Shown: positions 23,953 through 39,958 of the stretch, piece after piece
Position numbering within the stretch: the stretch's first letter is position 1
Layout: each line of letters opens with the position of its first letter
From: Oikopleura dioica
Lineage: Eukaryota; Chordata; Appendicularia; Copelata; Oikopleuridae
Assembly: GCA_907165135.1 (NCBI GenBank)
Contig: OU015567.1
Coordinates: forward strand, 14,637,001 to 14,701,000
Direction: 5' to 3'
DNA: 64,000 bases
Position numbers and translations under genes: made by a program
The notes under the pieces: model-generated
Database searches by the model: none
Told to the model about the DNA's origin: nothing
Seen by the model: the letters and a program-made list of their open reading frames with translations, nothing else

Positions 23953-25385
23953 ACTGACGCTCTCAAGAGTCTCTGAAAATACGACTTGCTAGAAAAAGAA
24001 CCTCGGACTGAGCTTATACTCGGAATGTGTATTGTAGCCATGAACAGTTACTTTCTTCAACGGAAAAAATTAATCAATTGTGAGAAATTGAAATTGAATT
24101 TTCGAGAAACATAAAAAATAAAGAATAGAAGGGTTGATGATGATCAAGGATTGGTCAATACTGAAAGGGTTTGTCTTGCTTCACAATTTACTGCGAAATG
24201 TTTGAGAGTCAAGCAGTGTGTGAGATTTGGAGCGAGCTTTTGTACAGAAAGGCCTTTAGGATAGAACATAAAACTAGAAATAGTAAATGGTTGAAGAATA
24301 TTTTATCTTTTTTATCTGGATTGAGAATCAATAAGGGGTTTATAAATTTTAAACTGGTATTAACTTTTGAAACATGCTTCAAATCTGATTGTTTAAAAAA
24401 CTCTATTCGACTTGATCTTATTCACTTGAAATTTCAAGTAATATAATCACGTGGCATCAGCCTAGGCATCTTAGAAGTACGATCCAGTCACAAGAAACAT
24501 ATTTTCATGAGAAATTTTGAACGCAATTTGTTGAACTTTATTCATATCATAGAAATGCTGTTGTGCAGTTTTTTTCCAAGCATTTTCGAGTTTTTCATGT
24601 GAACCAATGGGTTTTGTCATAGTTGGCACTTAGTGAACGAAATAAAGATTTTTTAGATAGGATTCTTTTCGGTGAATGTTTGTTTTCTTTAGGTTTGGGC
24701 CTTCTTTTTGTGCTTGGAATTGGGAGAAAGACAACAGTACAGAAATATATATATAAGATGAGAAAAGAATATGAATGCAAATCAGAAATTTTAAAAATCA
24801 ACAATTTTTGTGATAACGAAAGGCACTTTTTCATTACATTCTTCGTGACAATGAATGAAATGTGCGCTAGTGAATCTAGCGAGGATGAGAAGTGTGTGGT
24901 TGTTTGGGTTTTTGGAGGTAATATTGAAAACTTGAAGGATTTGAATTTTTGGAGGAGTGTGGAGGAGAATGTTATCGCTTCAGACGAGATTTTATTGATG
25001 TCGTCATTGGCGAGTGCCGGTTGAATTGCTAAAATTACAGTTAGAGATGAAAATATAGGTGTTTTTTGTTAAATCGATTCGATGTTATGCTCTTTCTAAG
25101 GGCTTTAAAGCTCTTGAAAGGGTAAAACGTAAGTTATAAAGATTTATATAACGAAAACTGGTGAACTCCTTTCCCCGAATAATTGATCTTCGGAAAATGG
25201 TATCTACAGTGGTGCGGATACTTAAAAAAAATGGAAAATACCATACGTTCTATAGGATTTCTTTATCTATGAGATTTGGATCTCATAGGACTATCGCGTC
25301 CGATTTGAAATGATGTCGAGCGGACAGGCAAGTTCCTTCCTGCTCTCTTGATTATGATTGGTTAACGAACACTGAACATGAATGA
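23953..25385. other. Intergenic, ROCK 3' side
   Basis: About 1.4 kb between ALYREF-like and ROCK. It mostly holds AT-rich sequence, plus two low-confidence plus-strand frames (24171-24446 and 24623-25024) given below. The ROCK 3' end probably extends into it. Confidence 0.4.
24171..25024 (+). other. Possible unrecognised plus-strand gene
   Basis: Two frames, 24171-24446 (inner ATG at 24198) and 24623-25024, could be exons of one gene. They encode a Trp/Lys-rich segment (VCEIWSELLYRKAFRIEHK) and a segment with a hydrophobic stretch (CLFSLGLGLLFVLGIG) and an acidic C-terminus. Codon use is more AT-rich than in the neighbours. No family recognised and no clean splice pair found; it may be chance. 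Confidence 0.2.
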
Positions 25386-30401
<5,016 letters not shown>

Positions 30402-31543
30402 TTTTTTCTATTTTCCGATTTTCGATTGTATCTCTCTCATCCGAACACACTTCGCCACAGTCTCTGAAAAATATAATCTTGCATTTATGAAAAAACGGTG
30501 TTTTTAACGCTTGACGCCGCCGGGATCGCTCAATAACATAACCATTGGTCGACATTTGAAGGAAAAATGAGATTTACAGCTGCCAAGAGCAGCGAGAAAA
30601 AAAAGCTCTTTTGAACAATGGAGGCCCACTCCCGCCTCATGCTCTTTGCTCAGTAGCATGCGCAGCATAATCTCAGCATAATTAACTCATTTTTTGACAA
30701 AAAAATGTCAAGCTCACTTTTTTACGTTTTACGGATGCGTAGGTTTCGTTAATTTCCCCAAGCTCAAACTCTCAAAAACGCTGAAGTCTCTGTAGCGCTC
30801 AGAATTGGAGAAAGCGAGAGAGGAGAGCGTAAATCATGACTTGTATAAAAGCAAACATGCGTTGAAAATATTCTCATTGAGGCGCAAGCAAATATTAAAA
30901 GAAAAATGTGAAAAAAATCGATCGAAAAATGAAGGAAAATGGGGCGATTTTGAACTTGAACGGATTTGCCGGTGAAAATCCCGGATCAGATAAAGAAAAG
31001 AAAACATAATGGTCCGGCTTCACTTCTTCGTTGATTTTTTCTCCTTCACTCGAGTTAAAAATCGTTGAAAACAAAAAGCGGTGCCAATCATTTTGGTGAT
31101 TAGATGGCGGTACTCATCGTTGATTTCATGAATCGTCTGTTTTTTGAAAAAAAAAAGCTTTATTGTTAGATTTTTATTGCACATAGGTTTTTGCGAATAA
31201 TTGAACTATAAATTGAAAATAAGCAAAAGATAAAAAAAAAGAAGAAGAAGTAAGTGAAATTTTGGGAATTGCACGGATATGATGAAAGATGCGACAGTTA
31301 CAGTTATAATAACAAGTAATGATGGTTTTGCTTGAAAGGAAGTGTACGTGAAGGTGGGTATACGAAACGAGTAAGCAAGAAATTGGAGAAACGAGAAGGA
31401 TTTTGGTGAGAAGCTTCAAGTGCAAGGGGATTTGTGGCAATATTAGAGCTGGCTAATACCGTTATGTTTAGAAATGTTTCAATTTGTGATTCTTTTTTAA
31501 TTTAATAAGGCAAGATGCTGTACTGAAAAGGCGCTGGAGGAAG
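30402..31543. other. Intergenic, nothing recognised
   Basis: About 1.1 kb between the ROCK start and the tropomyosin stop. It has AT-rich 3' UTR-like sequence on the tropomyosin side. The frame at 30355-30555 is out of phase with ROCK and is not supported. Confidence 0.4.
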
Positions 31544-32668
31544 TTAAATCTCGTTGAGCGCTTGGAGTGTCTGGTCCAGTTCCTGCTGGACGGCGTCTTT
31601 TTTCTTTTGCAGATTGTCGAGTTCGACTTCGTAACTCTCGACAGCCTTGACGAGCTGGTGATTTTCTTTGACAAGAATGTCGTTCGTCCGCTCCAGCTCC
31701 ATGTTTGCCTGGCTCAAATGGCCGATGCGATTTTCGAGCTATAAAGAACAAGGTCACATTTTTAAATACGTAGCGCTAAAACGCGAAAATTCGTGATGTC
31801 AGAGCTTGAACGCTCGGCGGGTACACTGTTTGCATGCCGCCACTTTGCAAGCGTGTGTTTAACTTTCAACTCTGTCTGATGAGAGGAGAAGCCACTCATG
31901 ATTTTGGCACGGCTCCATTTTCATAACGCAAATAGTAACAAATTTGGACAAATCAAAAAGGCCAAGCATAATTCAAGATTGAGATATTAATAAATAATTA
32001 CATGAGTTTCTCGAGCAGCAAATTGCTCATCAGAGGCCTCAAACGACTTCCGTTCATTTGATAATTGGCGGACTTCTTCCTTCAGTCGAGCGTTTTCGAT
32101 CGATAATTTATCCACGCGATCTTCACTCCTCTCGAGCTCGCTTTCGAGAACGTTGAGTTTTCTTGCGCATTCTAGTAGCGACTGTTAATGACATAAAACG
32201 AGGACGAGCATACCTTCATATCTTCGATCGCTGTCGTTAGCGCTCATTTGCGCCGTCTTGAGTGCATGTTCTTGTTGGTCGAGCTTGTCGTAATTTGTCT
32301 GTTCCGCGTTTTCCAACGATCGAAGAGCAACATCAGCCTCGTCTCGTGCTCTTTCCGAAAGCTCGAGTTTTTTCATCGTCTGCGCGAGCGTGTCCTCTGT
32401 TCTGTCTAGATCCGATTCTAGCAATTGACACTAAGGAAAAGAGGGTTAACTGGTTGATAGCAAGGAAGAGAACTGACTTTTCTGACGAGAGAAGTGGCTT
32501 CTTGTTCGTAGTGTTCTCGCTCGTTCTTTTGTCTTTTTAGCTCGTCCCGTAAATGCTGAATTTCTGAAAATCACAGTAATTTTTTCTTGTCAAATATTAT
32601 TTTTTACCTTCATCTTTACGTTCGATTTCGTCCTTTAGCGCATTTATCTTTCTCTTTATCGTCTCCAT
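31544..32668 (-). CDS. Tropomyosin, short non-muscle-like form
   Basis: A coiled-coil actin filament side-binding protein. Exons give METIKRKINALKDEIER, LESDLDRTEDTLAQTMKKLELSERARDEADVALRSLEN, ANDSDRRYEE joined to CARKLNVLESELERSEDRV, and ending VQQELDQTLQALNEI, which follow the tropomyosin heptad order and C-terminus (HALNDMTSI in vertebrates). The total of about 250 residues fits a low-molecular-weight form. Only one exon choice is visible at each position. A TTTTTTAG four bases before the start is a possible trans-splice acceptor. Isoform type is not certain. Confidence 0.9.
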
Positions 32669-33500
32669 CTTTCTAAAAAATCAAAATAAAACCTCGACCT
32701 TCTTGGCGAAAAAAGTATCAACCTCCGGTGTCCACTTCTTTGACACTTGTTTTCGGAATCTACGGTAAGTGCTCCCCGGTGGTGCTACTCGTCGACCTGG
32801 CGAATAATGAAATGAAGAAGCCGGTGGCAATTAGGGTTGAAATTGGGGAGGAAATTTGACAGAAAATGCCTCGGGGCTACAATTCTATCGACTGGTGAGT
32901 CAATTCTAACGATCGTTGATGATAAAATTGCTGATTTCAAAGCCACTTTTAAAGCTGACTCTTCAACTCTTTTAGAATTTATTTTTTTATTGAAAAAAGA
33001 ATAACAGAATGGAAAATTAATGTTTTATTGATTTTCCTATTAAAATATGCGTGGTAGTTATTTTTAGTTTGAATGACTTTGATTTCTTGAAATTATTAGT
33101 GAATTAATGAAATTTGAAAAGCTATGATTTTTTAGTAAAATAGTAATAAGTGGATAGTAAAATAACACGAATCGTACAAGACATGAAACGGCAACGCATC
33201 AGAACTACGGTATCAGGAAAGGAAGCATCTGGTTCAGAGTTCAAGTGTTGAATAAAAAAGGATCAACGAACTTTCTCTTTATTTTTTTTTTCTTCTTCCT
33301 CCTTTTGCCATCTGCAGTAGATTTTTGTTTGAGTAAGGATTGAACTTGGAGAGCGGGGAACGGTCCCGGCTGCTACTTGAGAAGGCAAGCTTCAACTTAC
33401 AGTAAGTTAACTTTGGGATTGTTTCAGTTTTATGCCTTGCAGCGATCACGAACACGACCCGGAACGGTGTTGAGAGAATAGCCGAGGGCGGAAGATCAGT
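32669..33500. other. Intergenic, tropomyosin upstream
   Basis: Upstream of tropomyosin and downstream of SZRD1. AT-rich, with no gene recognised. Confidence 0.4.
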
Positions 33501-34691
33501 TCAGGTTCGACTGTCGTTGTTTGCTCGCGCCTGTCGCTGACCACGATAGCCTGAATTTTTCATCAGATCAAGAAATACTAGGAACAGTCTTGATAAGTCG
33601 GCTACCATGAAATTTTATAGTTTTCGAAGTTTATTGGTATTTCATATAATTGCAAGAAATGTAAAATTGAACATCTCCTAACAATCCTATTCAAGGCTTT
33701 AAATTTGGATTCATTTTCATCAAAATTTTTGAAAAATAAAATTCTCATTCATATTTAGTTTTTGTTGTGAGTTCGCTCAACTTCCGGCCTTTTTATTCGG
33801 TTACTTGGTCAGAAGAGGGCGCCGTAGTCAATAAAATTCCATGCGGGATATCAATCTGACTAAGAAACTCGCATCTATGGCGATTTCGAGTTGGCTTCCA
33901 GAAATTAGACTAACAAGATAGACTGATAGAAATCAGCACTGTAACTTACCAGAAGCTCTGTTTCCTCGTCCTCGATTGCCGCCTCCCGGTCTTCTGTTGT
34001 GTCCCTCATTGTAATGTCCTTCTCCGTTTCTTCCCTCATCATTTCTCGGTTTCTGGTTTCGATTGCCTCGATGCCCGCGGTATCCTCTTCCACCACCGCG
34101 GCCTCCTCTTCTTGGCGGAGGAGCATCGCTGTGTTCTTGAATCTGCTCTTGATTTTCTCTTGCTCGATTTTGAGGCTTTTGAGAAGGACTGGAAGAGCCG
34201 CCATCTTCTCCGAGAATTCGACGTCGCGCTTCTGCGTATGCTCTTTCTCGCTCTTCTAGCGTCCTGAAAAGATCATTTTGGAAGAGGAAAAGGGGACTTG
34301 GTCTTACTTGTCGACGGGTTTTTCAGCCTGAACTTGTTTCGCGCCAGTGGAAGGAGCATTGTCTCGCTTCATGATTCTCACTGTCGGTTGAGCTTCGATC
34401 GGTCCATTCATTGTTCGGGCGGTACTGACAGTTGTATCGTTCCATTGCGAATGCTAGGGAAAAGGTTTATCAGATGGAAAAACAAGATATTTAAAGCGTA
34501 AAAGACACAATAGAGAAAATAGAACTGATCAAAAAATAATGTCTAACAGACAATTTCAACAGAAATGAGTATTTTCCGATAAAAAAATAACTTACAGCTC
34601 TGTGGGAGTTAATTTTAACCCTTGAAATTTTCTCCTCTAGTTCTTCGACATGAACATCCTGGTCATTCCACGGATCTGCAATTAGCGACAT
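33501..34691 (-). CDS. SZRD1: SUZ domain-containing protein (SZRD1-like), RG-rich tail
   Basis: ATG 34691 opens MSLIADPWNDQDVHVEELEEK. The middle has a PxVRIMKRD motif, and the SUZ domain reads TLEERERAYAEARRRILGE, the RNA-binding signature of SZRD1. The C-terminal half is Arg/Gly-rich (GGRGGGRGYRGHRGN, RPGGGNRGRGNR), unlike the short human tail. A last exon around 33501-33556 adds GYRGQRQARANND and stops. The intron before it is about 390 bases. The RG tail may reflect gain of an RNA-binding low-complexity region in this lineage (inference). Confidence 0.85.
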
Positions 34692-34950
34692 CGATTTCTA
34701 GAATTGTTGATCGTTAATTTTTCATTTTTTCTGCATAAATTTCTCGATTTCAGTTTAAAAGGAACGAGCTCTGGAAATTTGAAAAACCCGGAAAGTCGGA
34801 TTTTTCGAATTTTTGGAAAAGAGCGAAAAAATTGATTGGGCTCTGGCCGCGCTCGCCCACGCCCAGTTCGGAGCTGTTTGAAGAAGCGCGCGGAAGCGAG
34901 GCTCAAGAAACGATCAGACGATTTTGAATGGAAGGCGAATCCTAAGAGAC

Positions 34951-37900
34951 ATGATTCAGAAAGAAAATGCTGAAAGCGAAAAAGACGGGGAGGTTCTGAG
35001 GATTACGAAGAGAGAACTGATTCAAGGATTTATATCAGGTATCAACTTTTTTGTGCTCATCTTTAAGTTCTAGAGAAGAAGGCCAAGAACGCATAAATTT
35101 CAATTTTCTATTATTATTCAGTAGGAACTTCATAGATGCAGAAATGTAGCTTAGAAATCCATTGTAGAATCATTTTGTATATTATTTGACTTTAATCCCT
35201 TTGAAACTACTTACGAAGACTCCGTTTCATTTTTAAAGTGGAGCTCACATCGCTTCAAAATGAATTTATTTTCAACCAAAGCCAAAAGAGGGCGCTAAGA
35301 AACGAGTGATTTCAGCGACGATAATGTCATTCAGTTTTTCGATATCCCGCAGTGCCACTGTGTCTTTCTAAAAATTTTACTAATCCTATCTTTTTCAGAA
35401 ATCTCCGTCTCCCAGAACCGCTGCCTGCGCCTTCTCTCCCTCCCCAACTGCGATTTGGAGCACTTCGACGTGATTCTCCGCCAATGCCCGTCTTTGGAAT
35501 GGCTCGATCTTTCTCAAAATCTGATCGACTATCTTCCCTCCGGAAACGCCTTTGCCCGCGCCAAGAACTTGAAACTGCTCAATCTGCACAACAACGGAAT
35601 TCATACGGTCAAATGCCTCCTCGGATTATCTTTTTGTCAGGGACTCATTGGACTCACGCTCTACAATACCCCGATTGCTTCGCGAAAAGGATATAGGCAC
35701 CGGCTTAAAATACATCGTTTCCTTTATTTTCTTTGAGAAAAATTTTCCAAGAGCGAGTTTTGTCAATTTTCATTTATTTTCAAAGCCTCAAAAAGACATC
35801 ACATGCTGAACACAGTTTACTCTCTGAAAGCCCTGGACCATTTCATCGCTTCGGATCAAGAATTAATCGAAGACGCCAACTTCAAAAACGCCGATTTCCG
35901 CCCTTTCGGCAAAAATTTCCGCATCAACCTACTGCCCGCTCTTTTTTCGCCCTCTTCACTTGCCAAGATCATCCACCAAATAACGCATGTTATGTGCCAC
36001 TTTTCGCCAGTGACGCTGATCCAGCGAGTCGTGAGAGGACATCTTGTTCGTCGACGAATCAGCAGAAACGGCGGCAAGCCATTTCGTCCAGCTTCGGTGA
36101 AACCGAGAGGGCGAGATCTTCTCCCAGAAGAGTGGAAGTTCGAAAAAGGATCGGTGGAGATCAACGAACGAAAACTACGGGAAATACTCAAGGACGAAAA
36201 CGAGAAAAACGCGAAAGACTTCTGGCGAGAACTCTCCTTTCCCGATTTGAGCAAAAACAGCGTAGAAGATGGCCTGTACGGAAAATCGACGAAAATCGCA
36301 GATGCAGAACGAGCACTTCCATTTGAAGCGCTTCGGCGAAAACAAGCACATGAAATTGAAAAAAGAAATCTGGAAATTTACAGAGACGCGCTGGCGGAAA
36401 ACACGCTAGAAGAAAAAACGGAAAAATTGCGAGCCTGGAAAGCGGAGAAAAATGCAAAAAAGAATGCGCGAAATGCGACAAACGATATTCTGAGGCGAGT
36501 TTCGAGGAGTATCGATGCTGCGAAAGCGATTGAGTCGGCGTATTTGATTAGAGACAAGAAGACGAGGCATGTGAAGACAGTCGAGCGCAAGAATAAATTG
36601 AAACAAGAAGAGGCTAAGATTCAAGAAAATATTGAACATTTCAAGGTACTTTATTTTTTTATATGGCATTCGTTTGTAGACATAATAAAAAACAATACAA
36701 ACATTATTCCTTTGCCAATAGAGACTTCAGATGCTCAGTCTGACTAACTGATGATGTATCATTTTGAGTTTTTTTTTATTTAAGTTATATATAGAAAACA
36801 ATATGAAAATATCTATTTAGGAAACGTACCGAATAAATGCAGTATCAGCACGAAAAGCAGAACGCCAGGAAATCAACGAGTTCCTTGCGGCCCAATCTCA
36901 ACAAATTTACGATAAAAAGAAGAAACTAATCAGCGACTTCCGCGAAGAGAAATCGTCAAAAGACAAGGATCTGAAATGGAAGCGCGAGAACCAGCGAAAA
37001 TTCTCAGAATATTATGTCAAGCTTGAAAAAGAAATCATCAAATATAACGTGCGAATCAACAGAGAACAGTACATTTCCAAGTGCAGAGAGACCTCCGAGC
37101 GAGTTAGAGACGACCTCGAAGCTGGAAAGGATAGAAAGTTCAATCTTCTGGCGCAGGATATGCAATACTATCATAGATATAATAACAGATATCGTTCAAG
37201 GCTGCAGAATTCTCGAAAGTAAGCTTACTCGAAAAATATTGGTCCCGATTTTAAGGGTAATCCTATACATCGGCGCGGCGCTGCTCGCTCGATCCGCGCT
37301 ACGCCAGAACCTATTTTTCACTAGCCCATAAAATCCGAACGGAGTGAGAGTTTTTCAAAATTCAAAAAGATTTAAGATGCTTAAACTCTCTACTATTTCT
37401 CTAGCAAAAATGAAAAAAATCGGCAACAAGGAACCATTTGAAAACCGCCGGTTTCCTTCGAAAGACATTTCCCGCCACATTTCTCATTCAAATTTCACAA
37501 AAATCAGATGGTCTTGTAGAGAATCGTCTGCTCTACAATTCCTGTTTCTTAGATTTTGATTATGTGCTCTCAATAATTCTCTTTGATAGTTTGAAGAGAG
37601 TGCTTTTCTTTTCTGCGCGAGCGCGCTGTGAGAAATAGGAAGCAAAGAGGCGCGAGGAAGAATAGCGCTCTTTTCAAATGACCATGTAAAATTATTGAGA
37701 GCATAAAATAAAAATCTAAGAAACAGGAATTGTAGAGCAGACGATTCTCTACAAGACCATCTGATTTTTGTGAAATTTGAATGAGAAATGTGGCGGGAAA
37801 TGTCTTTCGAAGGAAACCGGCGGTTTTCAAATGGTTCCTTGTTGCCGATGTTTTTCATTTTTGCTAGAGAAATAGTAGAGAGTTTAAGCATCTTAAATCT

Positions 37901-38310
37901 TTTTGAATTTTGAAAAACTCTCACTCCGTTCGGATTTTATGGGCTAGTGAAAAATAGGTTCTGGCGTAGCGCGGATCGAGCGAGCAGCGCCGCGCCGATG
38001 TATAGGATTACCCTTAACGGAGAATTAAAGGATGTCAGCATTTTAACTGATTTTGACGGCATGTTGCCTTAAAAATCCGTTAAAATAGGGGCCCCTTGAT
38101 GAATATTTAATCCGTTAAGATGCGGATATCCTCCGGAACTTTGCCCGTTAAAATGGGGACCACCTATTTGATTTGAACGGCGAACTCAACAATTTTCTTT
38201 GTAGCAAAGTGCGCGAGAAAATCGAAAAACGGACGCTGGAAGCTCATGACTACGTCAACACAAAAACTACCAGAGAACCTTTTCAACTTCCCTACGTCGA
38301 ACCAGCTTGA
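34951..38310 (+). CDS. LRRIQ3: Leucine-rich repeat and IQ protein, LRRIQ3-like
   Basis: Exon 1 starts at ATG 34951. The next exon holds LRRs (LSLPNCDLEHF, LEWLDLSQNLIDYLPSG, LKLLNLHNNGI), then LIGLTLYNTPIASRKGYRHR. A LKALDHFIASDQELIED segment and an IQ motif (LIQRVVRGHLVRRRISR) follow, then a long Glu/Lys-rich coiled coil. The last exon (about 38205-38310) ends in TTREPFQLPYVEPA. This order matches LRRIQ3. The intron before the last exon is nearly 1 kb because it contains a TTAA-flanked foldback element. It is divergently arranged with SZRD1, with about 260 bases between the starts. Confidence 0.85.
37251..38017. mobile_element. TTAA-flanked foldback element in LRRIQ3 intron
   Basis: TTAA at 37251-37254 is followed by GGGTAATCCTATACATCGGC; the mirror image GCCGATGTATAGGATTACCC is followed by TTAA at 38014-38017. 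Nearly the whole 759-base body is an inverted repeat of about 375 bases per arm with a tiny spacer near 37630. Each arm contains the same open frame (starting MRVFQNSKRF), which is only a product of the repeat. The 4-base TTAA flanks are typical of piggyBac-type insertion. It is non-coding, so probably a MITE mobilised in trans. Confidence 0.88.
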
Positions 38311-38643
38311 AAACTTTCTTCTTTCTTTCCATTATTTATATTCTATCATTTATACAAAATATACTTTATTTTCATACAACCCGCCGCGTGAGTGTGTACG
38401 TCTCTCTTTTCGTACAGTAAAAATAAGCTTGTAAATCGATGCGAGGATGTATTTTTGGTCAATCTAAAAGGAAAAAGTATTGATCTACTTTTAATTGTTT
38501 TTTCTCTTCTCTGAGCGTCGCCGTACTTTCCTGATTATCTTTAGAAAGTAAATAAAATGGAAGTTACGTCATATCACTTATTCTGTTTGTGACGACTGTC
38601 TATTGAAGATCTACAAAGAGAGAAAGGGAGAGAGGATCGGAAA
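38311..38643. other. Gap between LRRIQ3 and PRPS
   Basis: 333 bases with no gene; AT-rich, presumed 3' UTR and 5' region. Confidence 0.4.
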
Positions 38644-39845
38644 ATGAAGGAAATAAAGGTTTTTGCTGGCTCCTCTCATCCAGGCGCGAGCTCGAAATTT
38701 GATAAAAAGAGGTTAGGAAGGAATGTTATAGAGCTCTTGCAGCGCTCGTCGGTCGAATATGCGAGCGACTTGGAATCAATCCGGCAAAAGCCAAAACTAC
38801 AAAGTTTAAGAATAAAGAAACAAACGTCGAAATCCAGGTTTACTTTATTCTTGAGCATCGACAAGAACATGTTCTTTTTGCAGGAGTCAGTGCGCGGCTG
38901 CGATTGCTACATCGTCCAAACTTCCAACGAAAAAGTCAACGATTTAGTGATGGAGACGTTAATCATGACGAGTGCTTGTGTGACAGCTTCGGCAAATCGG
39001 GTTTTTGTTGTTCTTCCGTGTTTTCCGTATTCGAGGCTGGATCAGCGCGGCGCAGAAAGAAAAGCAATCGGTAAATTCATGAATAGAGGATTATTCTGCT
39101 TTTACTTTCCAAAGGAGGAAAGCTTATCGCGAATTTATTAACGACGGCTGGTGCAACTGCTATTATAACGATGGATTTGCATTCTGAGCAAACGGAAGGA
39201 TTCTTCGATATCCCCGTGGATAATCTTCTTGCCCGGCCTCTGATTGTACAGGTAGCCGAAATCCGATTAACCACTCTCTCACATTTTGCAGTGGCTCAAG
39301 CAGCACTACAAAAATCCCGAATCGTGCGTGATCGTCTCTCCCGACGCTGGGGGAGTGAAACGGGTTACTGCGATTGCCGATCGCTTCAAAACAGGATTCG
39401 CGATTTTCCATCGGGACCAAAGAAAAGAAGCCACTTCTACACGACACGCTGTTATCGGCGACGTGAAAGGAAAAGCCTGCATAATTGTGGACGATTTGGC
39501 CGACACTTGTGAGACGCTTCTGACTGCCGCTCGGGCGCTGAAAAACTGCGAGGCAGCTTCTGTAATCGCCATCGTCACTCATGGACTGTTCTCTTTTGAC
39601 TCCATCGAGAGGATCGAGAAAAGCGCGATTGATAAACTCATTGTGACGAACACCCTACCTCAAGCAGAAAACCTTACAAAAGTATAGGAAAATCAACTCG
39701 TTTCCATAGGATAAAACTGCATTTTCAGTCCTCCAAACTCGAAATAATCGATATTTCTCAACTTCTGACCGAAGCCATTCGTCGAACTCACAACAGCGAA
39801 TCTGTACGAGCATTGTTTGATACCGTTCCCGGAATCTGGAACTAG
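38644..39845 (+). CDS. PRPS: Ribose-phosphate pyrophosphokinase
   Basis: Makes PRPP from ribose-5-phosphate and ATP for nucleotide synthesis. Exon 1 (38644-38683) reads [13 protein letters not shown] and must join to 38743 ([16 protein letters not shown]) over a GC-AG intron of 59 bases. Later exons carry [44 protein letters not shown] and the PRPP-loop VDDLADTC, and the end TVPGIWN. An AATAAA at 39936 marks the 3' end, only 113 bases before the next gene. Confidence 0.94.
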
Positions 39846-39958
39846 AAGAATCTCAAATTGTTTCTCATCTCCTTATTACCTCATTTTATTTATTGCTTCA
39901 TTTGATTTTGAACTTTTTCATTTTTCCAATCTTTCAATAAAATTTGCAAAAAACTAGA

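Noticed and set aside
31174-31440. 88-aa minus frame downstream of tropomyosin
   Set aside because: AT-rich, no motif, lies where the 3' UTR is expected.
37344-37924. Two near-identical frames starting MRVFQNSKRF
   Set aside because: They are the same reading of the two arms of the foldback element, on opposite strands, with no start context or similarity.
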